64,000 nt of DNA from Pratylenchus scribneri (taxonomy: Eukaryota; Nematoda; Chromadorea; Rhabditida; Pratylenchidae): the NCBI GenBank assembly GCA_030063045.1, contig JAQSEB010000065.1, positions 124,001 to 188,000 on the forward strand. Reading direction: 5' to 3'. Below, one piece after another: positions 22,637-35,589 of the stretch (the first letter of the stretch is position 1; every line of letters starts with the position of its first letter). The notes under the pieces are model-generated. The model saw only the letters and a list, made by a program, of their open reading frames with translations. It searched no databases and was not told the origin of the DNA. The position numbers and the translations under genes were made by a program.

Positions 22637-24746
22637 ATGATTGGCTTCTTCGATGTCTTTCTTTTTTCACTTACAATTGCCATTATGATCCTTCAAATCT
22701 ATTTAATTTGGTTGGTCCTATGTAAAACGCCAAAACGCATGGAATCATTTCGTTTTGCACTTTTCATGCTTTTGGTAATAAAATAATTTATTTTTAAAAG
22801 TAAAATAATTTTAAATTTAATTGTAGTATTTTTAATTTATAATATTTTTAATCATTTATTTATATTATAATTCCAAAAAATTAAAAAAAGCTTTTATTTA
22901 TAAAATTAATTTAATATATGTCCAAGTTTTAATATCGACTCATTATAAAAAATTTTTCATTTAAGCAAAATGAATTTTTCCTCACTCTTATCATTGGGTT
23001 CATCCTGGACCCGGATTTAATAATTTTTGAAGCTGGTTTCCAAGGCGGAATTGTGAATGGCCTTGCCCGCTTCCTTGGGCCTCAAGGCGGCAGATATGGA
23101 GTAAATTATTTTTTATTAGTATTTTTTTTTTGGAATTTTTAAATTATTATTTACAAGTTTGCTATTGCAATGTTTTTTGGCGCTTTCGTTTTTTGTAATC
23201 AAGTGTATTGTTTGATATTTCGATACACGGCTGTTCAACAAAATTACCCAAAATTGCATAAAAAATTCAATAAATGGACAACACGAATTGTCTTCACACT
23301 CTTCGCCATTGCAATTTGTGCTATTTGTGCGATTATGGGATTCTATGCAATGGCCGATCCAAATGTCCCTAAAATTATTCATTTAATAAATTAAACTAAT
23401 TAGTAATTTTATAATTAAATAATAAATAAAAGTAATATTTTAAGAATATCATTTTATTTACTAATAATAATAAGTCACAGGAATTTATATTTTTTTTTAT
23501 TATATTTTATAAAATAGATTTTTAATTAATTTGTAAAAAATAAATTTTAAATATTAAAAAAAATTTTTTTTGCAATTAAATTTTAATTTTTTTAATTAAA
23601 AAATAAATATAAAAGAAAAGAAAAAATTAATTATTTATTATTATAATATTGCAATTGCAATTTTTTAAAATATTAATTAATTAAATTTGCACTCAAAATT
23701 TTTAAGGAAATTCAAGAAAAAATCGCCCAACCTTTTCATGCAAATATGATGACCGATGAAATTGCGGTCAAAATGGCCCAAAATGGCAATGTTTACATTT
23801 TGTTAAGTACCCGCGAAGGAATGCGTCAATTTGGCTTTTTCATAATTGTCTCCTATCCGATTGTCACAATATTGAGTATCATCTTTTCCGTCCTCATTTT
23901 TCGGACAATCCATCGAAATGTGGCACATTTCACTGCACACACATTCAAACTTCATCGACAATTGACTGCATTACTCATTGTTCAAGTATTTTTTTTATTT
24001 ATTTTGGGATAATTGTTTACTTGGTTCAAATCATTAAGTGAATATTATTTTTAATTTTAAGCAAATTTATACATTCTGATTGGGTTTGAGAGAAATTGGA
24101 GTTATGACGAAAAAAAGGCAAAATAAATCAAAATTTTCCTTATTTTATTCAAAACTTTTTAGCAAATAGATTTTAGCCAATTATTTTGATATAAAAATAA
24201 TTTTTAAAACGAACTTACTGAAAACCCAAGTGGATTGGATTGAAGTTTTATCTAACAGCTTAAAAGATTGCCAAGATATTGTTTAAAAAAATTCAGAGAT
24301 TGAGAAATTCCCTTATTAATTATAATGAAAAAATTTGTCTAAATTCTAATTATATGTCTATTAGAGTGTTGACAACCCTCACCCTTAAATAATTACATAT
24401 TTTTATTCCCTTTCAGTTTTGTTTGCCCATAGTCTTCCTGATTGTTCCAGTGTGTTATGCTTTCATTGTAGTCATTTCTGGAATAACAATTCCCGGTTTC
24501 AGTGGCCAAATATCCATTCTTCTTCTCACACTTTATACAATGGCAAATTCCCTTGTTACCCTTTTATTTATTGCCCCATATCGAGAGCATACTCTTCGAA
24601 TATTTGGACTGAAAAAGGCGGCATTACCTAAAAGAAGGATTTCATTAAAAACAACGCAACAACATCCAGTGGAATCTCAGTTTAATAAAATTGTAACAGC
24701 CGAAGGTCAACGACCGGTCATTGAGCCCGGACAAAATGGATTTTAA
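22637..24746 (+). CDS. nematode serpentine chemoreceptor (Srh/Str/Srd-like), paralog 1
   Basis: A G-protein-coupled receptor for chemosensation in the cilia of sensory neurons (family knowledge). Exons 22637-22774, 22966-23100, 23158-23364, 23707-23985 and 24417-24746 join in frame to 362 aa. Seven hydrophobic segments are present. TM1 is in exon 1 (FFDVFLFSLTIAIMILQIYL). The TM5-6 region HRQLTALLIVQ-FCLPIVFLIVP has the H.QL...LI.Q...P signature of the Str/Srh/Srd superfamily. TM7 ends in MANSLVTLLFIAPYREHTL, the family's characteristic end before a basic C-tail (KKAALPKRRIS). It is the first of three tandem copies in the same orientation with the same exon plan. Confidence 0.85.
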
Positions 24747-24867
24747 TAAAAGTTTTTGATTATAAAATAAAGATTACAACAATGAATTTTAATTGTTTAT
24801 TATTTTATAAATTATTTAGTATTCGAATTATGTTTTATTGGGTTTAATTTCATCCATATTAAGTCTG

Positions 24868-25265
24868 AAAACAAATTTTATTTCCGCCTAATAAAATACA
24901 TTTTACAAATTTTAATTCCCCCTGCTGGTGAAACAGATTTTTATTCCGCCTGATGAAATACATTTTAATTCCGACTAGTGAAACACATTTTAATTCCGCC
25001 CTATGAAACACATTTTAATTCCGTCTATTGAAAAACATTTTAATTCCGCTTGATGAAAACACATTTTAATTCCGTCCTGGTGAAAACACATTTTAATTCC
25101 GTCTATTGAAACACATTTTAATTCCGCCTGATGAAAACACATTTTAATTCCATCTGATGAAAACTGAAAACACATTTTAATTCTGCCTGATGAAAACACA
25201 TTTTAATTCCGACTAGTGAAACACATTTTAATTCCATCTGATGAAAACACATTTTAATTGCCATT
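24868..25265 (+). repeat. minisatellite downstream of chemoreceptor 1
   Basis: About a dozen imperfect copies of a 26-28 bp unit with the form ACACATTTTAATTCCG.CTGATGAAA. The reverse complement has the core TTAAAATGTGTTTTC, which is shared with the arrays at 29.2, 32.7 and 35.6-37.3 kb. Confidence 0.85.
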
Positions 25266-25661
25266 TTTATAGCCTCTGGAATGAGGAAGACCCAATCAAA
25301 ATAAAAACATTCATGAGCGACACAGACGAAAACAATTCTCTACATCGTTTCCTTTGGAATTTGTGGGATTTGGAATAAAATAGAATTTATGGAAAAATAT
25401 TATAATTTGATTGGCATTTCTTAGATCAAATTGAAATTTTTTTGAAACGAATTTTTTATTATAATTCGAGCATTTTTTGATTGACTATTTAACGGATTTA
25501 AAAGAAGATAAATTTTTATTTGTCGATTTCGATTTTGACTTTTATTTAAATATAAATTTTTCAATCAAATTTGATTTTAGTCAATAATAAGCACAAAAAG
25601 TAAAAATTCGATGGAAATTTTAAAATTTTTCTTTATCTAATAATTTATATAATTTTAAATT

Positions 25662-26050
25662 CGTCCGGGGTCGATTCCACAATAGACAAAGGGCGGTACA
25701 AATATGGGCGATTCCACAATGGTACAAATATAAAGTTTTTGGCTTCTAATAAATCAGAAACTGGTTTTAGACCACACAAACCTTATACCATTTTGTAGAT
25801 CTCATCGAGGCGCATCGATTGGTATATAATATGTTAACTTTTGGCCCAAAATAAGAAAGTTTAAAACCAAAATCAGGAAAAAAGGTTTAAATGGTTTAAT
25901 ACTCTTTATTTTTCCAAATCATAACAAATTGTATACCAATCGATCCGTCTCGATGAGATCTACAAAATGGTATAAGATTTGTAGAGCCTTTCTAATTTAT
26001 TAGAAGCCAAAAATTTTATATTTGTACCATTGTGGAATCGACCTAGCACC
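25662..26050. mobile_element. 389-bp palindromic MITE with 9-bp target duplication, copy 1
   Basis: A non-coding element with long terminal inverted repeats: the left end reads GTCGATTCCACAA and the right end TTGTGGAATCGACC. Inner arms carry AGATCTCATCGAGGCG and its complement. It is flanked by the direct repeat TTTTAAATT at 25653-25661 and 26051-26059. A 9-bp duplication is typical of Mutator-like transposons, so this is probably a MULE-derived MITE. A second copy is at 44573-44960. Confidence 0.85.
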
Positions 26051-26269
26051 TTTTAAATTATTTAAATTTATTTACTAATTAAATGATTAAAAATTAATTA
26101 AATTGATGTTCTCTAAATTTTGAATTCCAGAATTTTGTACATTGGCCAATATCAGTAATCTTTCAAGCTATTAATGAAATCTATATGTTACCGGCGAAAA
26201 GTGGAAATCGGGCGAAACCGGTTTTGCCTAGGCGAAAGTGGAAATCACACACTATCTCGTCGAAAGAAG

Positions 26270-26352
26270 CAGAGCATAAACCTAACCTTAGACCCATAGT
26301 CCTTACCTAAAACCATGCCTGCCTAACCCTAACCCTAACACTAGCCCTAGTT
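26270..26352 (+). repeat. interstitial telomere-like CCCTAA patch
   Basis: Degenerate units such as CCTAACCTTAGACCC and CCTAACCCTAACCCTAACAC form an ~80-bp patch between chemoreceptors 1 and 2. It is too short and degenerate to be a telomere. Confidence 0.5.
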
Positions 26353-27175
26353 TTTTTATACAATACAATCAAATCATTTATTAATTATTATGTTATTAAT
26401 AAAATTAAAGTGATATTTACCCGGAAATTGTTAAAGCTGATATTCACGTGAAAAATTTATTTGGTGCAAAAAAAATTCGCGTACGCAAATTTCATACTAA
26501 CAAAATCTCAATTAATTATGACTAATGACCTAATATGAATTAATTTTCAAAATTTGTATTTCCCATTTTTCGAAAATTAATCGAAAGTCAGAAGCATAGC
26601 AGATGTTTTTTTATCTTTATTAATATCAATTCTTCATTTTCTTTACTTTTAATTAAAAGAAAAGTAGTAAAAGCATCTGCTGCGTTTCATAGAATTGTCC
26701 ACTCCATAGCAGAATCGCTCTCCACTATAAAAGGTGATTTCTGATGTTTTTCAGCCAAAGTATTAGAGAGCTGAAAATTTTCAAGGAAATATTGGTGCTT
26801 ACAATTAGAAATAATAATTTTTTGATTATATTCTTTTCATTATTTTATTTTATTTTTAGTGAAAAACTTTGAAAAAAGATTCAATTTAGCGGAAATTTTT
26901 AGAAGCAAATAAAATTTTTTGGAAATGTAAAATTATTTTTTCGATTAAAAATCATTTTAAAACTCATATAAATAGTTTATCTATCCCTAGTTTATGAATG
27001 AATAGATGACGGCAAAATTTTTAAAAAAATTTTCAAATTTTTTCTTATATCAAATTTTGGATCTATTATTAATACGAAAAGTAGGGACACTTATAATAAT
27101 ATTTTTTTTATTAATTAATATTATTAATAAATCTGTTTTTCACTTTTCTTTTGAATAGATAAAATTCATTTAAAA

Positions 27176-29054
27176 ATGATTAGCTTCTTCGATGCTCTTC
27201 TTTTTTCACTTACTGTTGTCACTATGCTTTTTCAAATTTATTTAATTTGGCTGGTCCTTTGTAAAACGCCGAAACGCATGAAACCATTCCGATTTGCACT
27301 TTTCATGCTTTTGGTACTTTAATAATTTTTCTAAAATATTTATAAATTTATTATGAATTATAAATAAAATTTAATATTTTTAGCCACTTATTTTAAATAA
27401 AGTTAAAATTTTAAATTTTATATACAAAATTAAATTAATAATAAAATTCTAAAATAATATTTTAATTATTGATAAAATATTAAAAAATAATAAAATTTAC
27501 ATTTAAGCAAAATGAATTTTTCCTTACTTTTTCCATTGGCTTCATTTTGGATCCGGATTTGATCCTTTTTGAAGTCGGTTTCCAAGGCGGAATTGTGAAC
27601 GGGCTTGCTCGCTTTCTAGGGCCCCGTGGCGGCAAATATGGGGTAAATTATTTTTAATTGCTAATTATTAGAATTATTAAATTTTTTTCCTTTCAGTTTG
27701 CAATTGCAATGTTTTTTGGTGCCAGCGTTTTTTGTAATCAAGTAAATTGCTTGATATTTCGTTTTGTGGCTGTTCAACAAAATTACCCAAAATTGGATAT
27801 AAAATTCAATAAATGGACTACAAAAATTGTTTTTATTATTATTTCCACTACAATTTGTGCTCTTTGCTCATTTATGGGATTTTTTGCAATGGCCGATCCT
27901 AAGGTATATTTTTTATATTAAAAAATATTTTGTTTATTTTTAATTATTTAAAAAAATATCTTTTCTTATATGATGAATTAAAAATATGAATAGAAACATT
28001 TAAATTTTATCTTTTTAAAAAAATTATTTTTAACATTTTAAGGAAATTAATGATATCATCACTTATAAAGTTCCAACTTTTTACATTTCCGATGAAATTG
28101 CAGCAAAATTGGCACAAAATGGGAATGTTTACATTTTATTGAGTAAATATGATGGAATGCGTCAATTTGGATATTTCATTATTGTATCCTATTCATTGGT
28201 CACAATATTGAGTATCATCTTTTCCGTCCAAATTTTTCGGACAATCCATCGAAATGTGGCCCATTTCACTGCTCGCACATTCAAGCTTCATCTACAATTG
28301 ACTGCATTACTCATTGTTCAGGTGCTAAATAATTATAATTATATTTATTTTGGGTAGAAATAAATATACCAAAATTTTGTACGTCTTCAAATCAATAAGC
28401 GAATATTAACAGTAATTTTAACAATGTTTTATTACCATTGTAATAATGCTCTGATTAGGTTGAACTGATTAGGGCAAAATTTATGAGAAAAATTGCTAAA
28501 TTTAACCAATCGACCAGTTAGTGTTTTTTGTTCATAAAATATTCAATAATTATGTTTCATGTTGATCAATCGTTACAAATAAAAAAAAATGATTAATTAT
28601 ATAAGATTATTATGTAAAAATGCTGAAATATTAGCTAATACTCGTTCGGATTACATAATTTTCCAATTTATCTAATAACTAATAAACCTATTAGGCAGTT
28701 GAAAATAATTAAATTTCATTTCAGTTCTGTTTACCCATTCTCTTCCTGATTGTCCCTGCTGGCTATGCTTTCATTTTAGTCATACTTGAAAAGGCTGGCT
28801 CCGGTTCCATTGGCCAAATATCTATTTTTCTCCTCTCCCTTTATACAATGGCAAATTCCCTCGTCACCCTTTTGTTTATTGCCCCCTATCGCGAGCATAC
28901 TCTTCGAATATTTGGACTGAAAAAGATTGCACTCCCTAAAAGAAGGATTTCATTAAAAACAACGCAACAACATCCAGTGGAATCTCAGTTTAACAAAATT
29001 GCATCCGTCGAAGGACAAAGACCTGTCATTGAGCTCGGACAAAATGGATTTTAA
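27176..29054 (+). CDS. nematode serpentine chemoreceptor (Srh/Str/Srd-like), paralog 2
   Basis: Same five-exon structure as paralog 1: 27176-27313, 27508-27642, 27697-27903, 28043-28321 and 28725-29054, giving 362 aa without stops. Seven hydrophobic segments are retained, including HLQLTALLIVQ-FCLPILFLIVP and MANSLVTLLFIAPYREHTL. It is very close to paralog 1 in TM7 and the C-tail. It differs most in exon 4, where the loop reads EINDIITYKVPTFYISDEIAAKL. Similar upstream sequence (the CTTTTCATTATTTTATTTTA block) shows that the duplication included flanking DNA. All junctions have GT donors and AG acceptors. Confidence 0.85.
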
Positions 29055-29204
29055 TAAATATTTTTGATTATAAAATAAAACAACCAACATTTGGGAATTT
29101 TTGTTTATTAAATATTTATTTTATAAACAATTTAGTATTCGAATTACATATTATTGGATTTGATTTCATCCATATTCTGTCTGAAAACAAATTCGCTGAA
29201 AACA

Positions 29205-29370
29205 GATGAAACACATTTTAATTCCTCTTGATGAAACATATTTTACGCCTGATGAAACACATTTTAATTCCTCTTGATGAAACACATTTTACGCCTGATG
29301 AAACACATTTTAATTCCACCTGGTAAAACACATTTTTAATTCCTCTTGATGAAACACATTTTAATTCTAC
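29205..29370 (+). repeat. minisatellite downstream of chemoreceptor 2
   Basis: A short array (about six units) of ATGAAACACATTTTAATTCC-type repeats mixed with ACGCCTG variants, at the same position relative to the gene as the array after paralog 1. Confidence 0.8.
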
Positions 29371-30277
29371 CAAATTTGCAAGCAAATTATTTTAATATTT
29401 TTCACTTTCCCAATAAGGATTATACAATCATATGAAAAAATTATTTCAATTGAAAATTGTTTTGAATTGAAGCTCAAATTTTAATTTCATCCATCTCATC
29501 AATTAATTTTTTAATTTACATTTTTTTTTATTTTCGAAAAGTTTTCGGAAACAGATGATTTTATCAGAATTGAGAGTATCATCTGTTGCATGCCCTTCTT
29601 CACTCCTACATATCAATTCGTTATTTCTATTGCTTAATTTCTTAGAAAAAAAAATTTAATATTTAAAATTCAAACCATCTGCTTACAAATAACATAAATT
29701 TTAAGCTCCCGCATCAACAAAAAATTTGTGTTAATATTCATTATTCAGTCGTGTTAGCTCTTGGTATAACAGCTGAAAATTTTCTCCCATTTCCAAGCAA
29801 CCATAATATTATTATAATATTTTGACATTTAATCATGCCTAATTTTTTTCAATATTTATTTTATAACTGTTACAAAATTTGTTGTTGTAAATCGATTTTT
29901 AATGTGAATTATTAAATTTAAATCCCACTGATGAGCAAATTTTGAATAAATAATCTTGATTTAAATGAATTGCATAGATAAATAATTAGTAGATCTGACA
30001 TGACAAACCAAAAACGTTTAAAATAGCCCAAAATGGGCTCCAAAAATTAGCTATCTATTTAATATAATGAGCATGAGTAAGCTTTATAGATTCTTTTCAT
30101 TCAAGAAAAATTTTTAGAAAAATTTTTTTAAAAAAACCCATATATATGGGAAACTTTTAGAAAAAGATCTCGGAAATTGACCGGCTAGATTTTCCAAACT
30201 TGAAAAGAATTAAGATAAACAGAAAATATTATAATATTATATAATTTTTAGCGAATTTATATATTCTTAAGCCAAAA
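29371..30277. other. intergenic, nothing recognised
   Basis: AT-rich sequence upstream of the third chemoreceptor gene. No coding stretch or structured repeat was seen. Confidence 0.6.
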
Positions 30278-32556
30278 ATGATGAGCAGTAGCTTCTTTGA
30301 TGTTCTTCTTTTTTCAATCACTCTTGCCACTTTGGTTCTTCAAATTTATTTAATTTGGTTGATCCTATGTAAAACACCAAAACGTATGGAATCATTTCGA
30401 TTTGCTCTTTTCATGCTTTTGGTATTTTATTTAATTTTTATTTTTAATTTTTAGTAAATAATTTTTAAAAAAAACTATGATTTTACTTATAAGATATATT
30501 AAATTTAGGAATACCTTTTATAAAAATATATTATAAATATATAATTATAAATTTAAGCAAAATGAATTTTTCCTCACTTTTTACATTGGTTTCATCATGG
30601 ATCCGGATTTGCGATTTTATGAGGCAGGTTTCCGAGGCGGTAGTGTGAACGGGCTTGCTCGCTTCCTAGGGCCTCAAGGCGGAAGATATGGGGTGATTTA
30701 TATTTTTTTTATTTATTAGATTTATTTTTATAATTTTTATTCCTGATTTCAAGTTCGCCATTTCCATGTTTTTTGGTGCCTGCGTTTTTTGTAATCAAGT
30801 AAATTGTTTGATATTTCGCTACACGGCTGTTCAACAAAATTATCCAAAATTGCATAAAAAATTCAATCAATGGATGGCAAGAATTGTCTTCATCCTTGTC
30901 ACCAATGCAATTTGTCTTGTTTGCGCAATTATGGGATTTTATGCCTTTGCCGATCCAAATGTTATTTTTCTAAAAATTTAAAAAATTTTTTTTTAAATTT
31001 ATTTAATAATTAAAATTTTTTTTATTTATTTAATAAAAAGTGACTAATTTATTTTTAAAAAAAATTATTTTTTATGAATATTTTTAGATTATTAAAGAAT
31101 TTACAATTTCTATTTTTTAATATTTATAAAAAAAATTTAAATCCATTATAAATTTTACTTTTTCAAGGAAGGGAAAAAATTATTTATTATTAAAAAATAA
31201 ATTTTATTCAATATATTAAATTATAATAATTTGCTTATTTTCAACATTTTAAGGAAATCCATGAAATCATCACTCATCCCGTGCAGGGACACGGATTTTA
31301 TATTAGTGATGAAATTGCGGTCAAAATGGCCCAAAATGGCAATGTTTACATTTTGTTAAGTACCCGCGAAGGAATGCGTCAATTTGGCTTTTTCATTATT
31401 GTGTCATATCCGATTGTCACAATATTGAGTATCATCTTTTCAGTCCTCATTTTTCGGACAATCCATCGAAATGTGGCCCATTTCACTGCTCGCACATTCA
31501 AGCTTCATTTACAATTGACGGCAATGCTTATTGTCTAGGTAAATATTATTGTTTAATTCTATAAATTCGAATGCGGCAAATAATGAATAAGAATTTTAAT
31601 TAATTAATTTAAAATAGCAATTCTGACATTATTTTTTTATAGTCATTGATTGGTAAATAGGCTAAATTGATTAAAGAAAAATTAATGAAATTGTTTATAA
31701 ATTGCTTATATTTAAAAATGATAAAATAAACAAAAAATTGGACAGTTTCCATAGTCATAACATTCTGGCAATTTCTTTTTGACAAACATTTTGATGCGAA
31801 AATTCTCTGTTACTTATCTATTATCTTAGTCCAGCTTTTTTTGAGTCAACATGGAAAGATTACGGTAACCCGAATGCATGGTATAGGCTTTTGGTCAGGA
31901 ATGGTTCATATCTGTCTTATCCATAACTAACCTAAATCTTGATCGCCCGTAAAAATGGGGATCCCTTTATTTCTTAAATATCTAGATCCCGTGATAACCG
32001 ATAAGTACCAAATATTTTATTGTATGTAATTTAAAAAGGTTCAAAGTTTTATAACTAATAAATTAAAAGATTGCTGATTAGATGTTGGCACGTGAGCAAA
32101 ATTCGGGGTCTCCTTATTTTAATTACAATAAAAGTGCATCTAATTAAATTAATAATGTGCCTATAAAATTGTTGTCTACATTCTAAACAATTTCACATTT
32201 TCCTTTCACAGTTCTGTTTACCCATTCTCTTCTTGATTGGTCCTGTTTGTTGTTCCTTCATATCGGTCATTTTCCTCGTTCCATTTGCTGGTTCCACGGG
32301 CCAATTGTTCGTTCTGCTACTCTCTCTTTACACAATGGCCAATTCCTTGGTCACCCTTTTGTTTATTGCTCCATATCGAGAGTTTACGCTTCGAAAATTT
32401 GGACTGAAAAAGGCGGCACCAATCAAAAGACGGCTTTCATTGAAGACGACACAACATCCCATAGGGCAATTACCGTTTAAAACTGAAGAAACAATCACCG
32501 AGAGACCAGCAGTCATTGAATCAAGACAAATGAACTTTCTCAAAAAATATAAATAG
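30278..32556 (+). pseudogene. serpentine chemoreceptor paralog 3 with nonsense codon at the exon 4 end
   Basis: Exons 30278-30421, 30558-30692, 30754-30960, 31254-31538 and 32212-32556 match paralogs 1 and 2. The last codon of exon 4, which is a Gln codon (CAG or CAA) in both other paralogs (LLIVQ), is TAG here (31536-31538), directly before the GTAAAT donor. Translation would stop after about 200 residues, losing TM6-TM7. Every other exon is open, including the C-terminal one, so the lesion looks young. It could be a recent pseudogene, a segregating null allele, a sequencing or assembly error, or be bypassed by an alternative donor a few bases upstream (ATT|GTCTAG). Exon 4 carries a different extracellular loop (THPVQGHGFYISDE). 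Confidence 0.75.
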
Positions 32557-32714
32557 TTATTTTTATATTCTATATTTTAAAGGCATAAAAAATATGGAAT
32601 TATTGTTATTATTGATTAAAATTAAAAGTTCCCATTTTACATTTTTTCCCTTGCTATATTTCATTTAGATAAGCAAGAATTAAGATCATATTAGAATTAA
32701 AAATATTTCTGCAT

Positions 32715-32935
32715 TTGATGAATTACATTTTAATTCCGCCTAGGTGAAAATACATTTTAATTTTGTCTGGTGAAACACATTTTAATTTTGTCTGGTGAAA
32801 TACATTTTAATTTTGTCTGGTGAAAACACATTTTAATATCGACTGGTAAAACACCATTTAATTCCGTCTAGGTGAAAATACATTTTATTTCCCGCCTGGA
32901 AAGACACATTTTAATTCCGCCTGATTTCCAATGAA
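32715..32935 (+). repeat. minisatellite downstream of chemoreceptor 3
   Basis: About eight imperfect units of the GTGAAACACATTTTAATT type, the same family and relative position as after paralogs 1 and 2. Confidence 0.8.
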
Positions 32936-33763
32936 GAATCAAGGATTTCCTTTGTAGATATATACATAAATGGTGCCATTGGGGAAATTGGGTGCGAAAA
33001 TTAAATTTTTTCTAAAATTTTTCTCAAGAATTTTACTAATTTTCAAAATTAACTTTTATTATATAAGGAAAATATTTGTGAATATTTCCCAATATTTACA
33101 TTAATTTCCAAGTTGACGAAAATGAATAAAAAAAATGCTCAGTGGAAGAAAGATGAAAATTATGTTTTCATTTTTATTAGTATTTTTCTAAAATTTTTTT
33201 CAAATTTGTTTGGAAAAAGATTTTTACAGAAAAGGAGCTCAAATTTATCTCTGAAAAGCTATAGTACTAGTACCTCATTTTAATTAATTCACCTCAATTT
33301 TTACTCCTCAATAAACTCATTTCATCTCCATTCCTTATTTTAGCCAATCCCCATTCACCAATCACTATGCGATAGGAAGGAAAAATATTTGAGAATGAGA
33401 ATTGATTCATCGCTTTGGAATTTAGAGGGTGGGTGGGAATGGAAAGGGAATGGAATGAAAAAATGTGTTGGAAGAAAAAGAAAAGAAATTCATAATTCAT
33501 TCAAGCTATTTGTTCTGGATTATGGTAATAGGGTCGAATCCACAATTGAAAAAGGGGTGGTGCAAACGCAGTAGAATTATGGCCTAAAATTTGCAAAAAT
33601 ATGCCAATTTAAATAAACTTCATATTCTCTTGATCCAAATACAAAATACAATCAAGCCAGATTTTTATTAAACTGTGTTTACATTTTTTCTCATTAAACT
33701 TTATGCTTTGTCAATCATAGTTTTTAATGGGCACAATTAGACAGTAAATTATTTTATAGTTCA
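32936..33763. other. intergenic between chemoreceptor 3 and the galectin-like gene
   Basis: No supported gene. A purine-rich segment lies at about 33385-33485. Short open frames here lack splice context. Confidence 0.5.
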
Positions 33764-35530
33764 TCATTCCAACATATTTTTGCATTCCATCATGTCCATT
33801 TCGATTATGATGAAATTTTGCTCATTTTTATCATCGTAAATCTGTAAATATTAAAAATACATATACATATAGATAATAAATAAATAAATTAACCGCAATT
33901 TCTGTTGTTGGATCCAAATTTTTAGCAGCGGTGAAAACAATCTCCTGCTCCTCATTCTCATTCACAATGATTCCAATTTGATCCGCACTTTTGTAGTAAA
34001 TATTCAGATGAAAAATTTCTCCAACTTTTATCGAAAGCGGACAAGTTTCTTTTTTATATTTGAATTCATCAAAAACCGTATACTTCTGAAATAATAATTA
34101 TTTAAAAAATAATTTGAAAATTAATGAATAAAGAACCTGTGAGATGAAAAGCTCAGATGCATCTTCATCTTCACGCATATTAAACTTCATTTCAAGATGA
34201 ACGAAATCTCCAGCTTAAAATTTGATTTTTTGATGATAATTTTACAAGTTAACTAACAAATTAAAAAATTAATGAAAAATGTAGTAGAAATTTTTGAGGG
34301 TAACATTTTTCCAACAATTTTTAAGCTTTTTTGTTCTGAATCCGACATTTTATACGGACATCTGACAAAATTTCTTCGCATTTTTGTCAAATTTGCTGTT
34401 GCATCGCCGACAATCTCGAAATAGTTGATTATTGAAATAACCGTTTAAAATAATTTTTCAGACCTGAACAAAATGGACCAAATTGTTAAAGCTAATATCA
34501 TTTGGATGCCAATCACCGATCAAGATAGTGTCCATCCAGATTTCAATTTTATTTGAATCGGCACTAAATTTGAATATTGCTTCGAATTTTGAGCCAGCTT
34601 TGCATGAATGGTTCAATTCATAAATATTGCATTTGTTATTTGGCAAAACCAACTTTTGACAATATTCATTTGTTGGCTTCAAAAAAATTACATTATTTTG
34701 AATTAAACAGAAATATATATATGACCAACCCCAATCAAAAGTTTAGAATTATTTTTGTGCTCAATGCCAACTTGAAACTCGAGAATGCCTTCGAAAAATC
34801 CATCTTCTTTTTGATGCAAAAGTTTGATAAAAAACTTTCCGGCATTTTCGCTGATTTTGCCTTGGAGCAGAATTCCACCACTGTTTTTGCCATGAAGGCC
34901 ATCATCAAACATCCAGGATTTTTCTGAAGCATTGACATTGCTTAAATCCTCATTGAAATCATTGAAATAATTGTAATCCCCGGTGATCTAAAAATTATTT
35001 ATGGAATGGATAAAAATGGCAATGGCCAAAATGAAAGTGCACATTAATAAAATGAGGATTCTCAAAGGCAAACTCAGCATTCGAAATTTGCCGTTCATTG
35101 CAATTCACATTGACATTCATTCCATCTTTGCTCAAAATGACCACCAATTGGAAGGGGGCACCGCGAAAAAAATGATTTTGAAGAGGTGCAATTCCTTCAG
35201 GGGTAGTCCATTTACTGTTCTTAATAGAATATATTTTTTATGCATTAATTAGAATTACAAACAATTTTTTGCTGGAAAATGATGGAATTTTTCCCGAACT
35301 TAACAATGAATCGCATTCCTTTAGCCTTTTGATCTTAAAAAATATCCAACTTAATTACATTTTATTCTGCTTAAAAACACACCAAATTGGTCAACAATTT
35401 CGAATGTTATGCGATCGGCATCTGATTTGATGCTGCCATTCAAAATGATGGTGTAATTCTCAATAATGCTGACATGCTTTTTGATTGGTCCTTCTTTGTC
35501 TTCTATTTTAATTGGATTTTGATATGGCAT
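33764..35530 (-). CDS. galectin-like protein with three tandem domains
   Basis: Galectins are beta-sandwich lectins. The ATG at 35530 follows a TTTTACAG acceptor at about 35551, a possible spliced-leader site. Exons 35530-35383, 35333-35273, 35219-35043 and 34987 downward, with further exons to the stop at 33766-33764, give three galectin repeats. Each begins with a P.../G-I-I-L-x-G-type strand (YTIILNGSIKSDADRITFEI; GGILLQGKISENAGKFFIK; KSLKIVGKM) and ends in a strand leading to a GD motif (ITGD, IVGD). The G.PF.L.I..D strand is clear (FRGAPFQLVVILSKDGMNV and KVGEIFHLNIYYKSADQIG). The canonical sugar-binding H-N-P-R and W-G-E residues are absent, so classic galactoside binding is unlikely. 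Some middle junctions are uncertain. Confidence 0.65.
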
Positions 35531-35589
35531 TAGAGCACTTGGCTGATTGAACTGTAAAATATTCAGGGTTAATTGTGTGCTTGCTTAGC

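Noticed and set aside
24868..25265. CRISPR-like look of regularly spaced repeats
   Set aside because: Units are contiguous and degenerate, there are no unique spacers, and the setting is a eukaryotic genome; it is a minisatellite.
26270..26352. A true telomere or chromosome end
   Set aside because: The CCCTAA-like patch is short, degenerate and internal, as is the similar patch at 44.2 kb.
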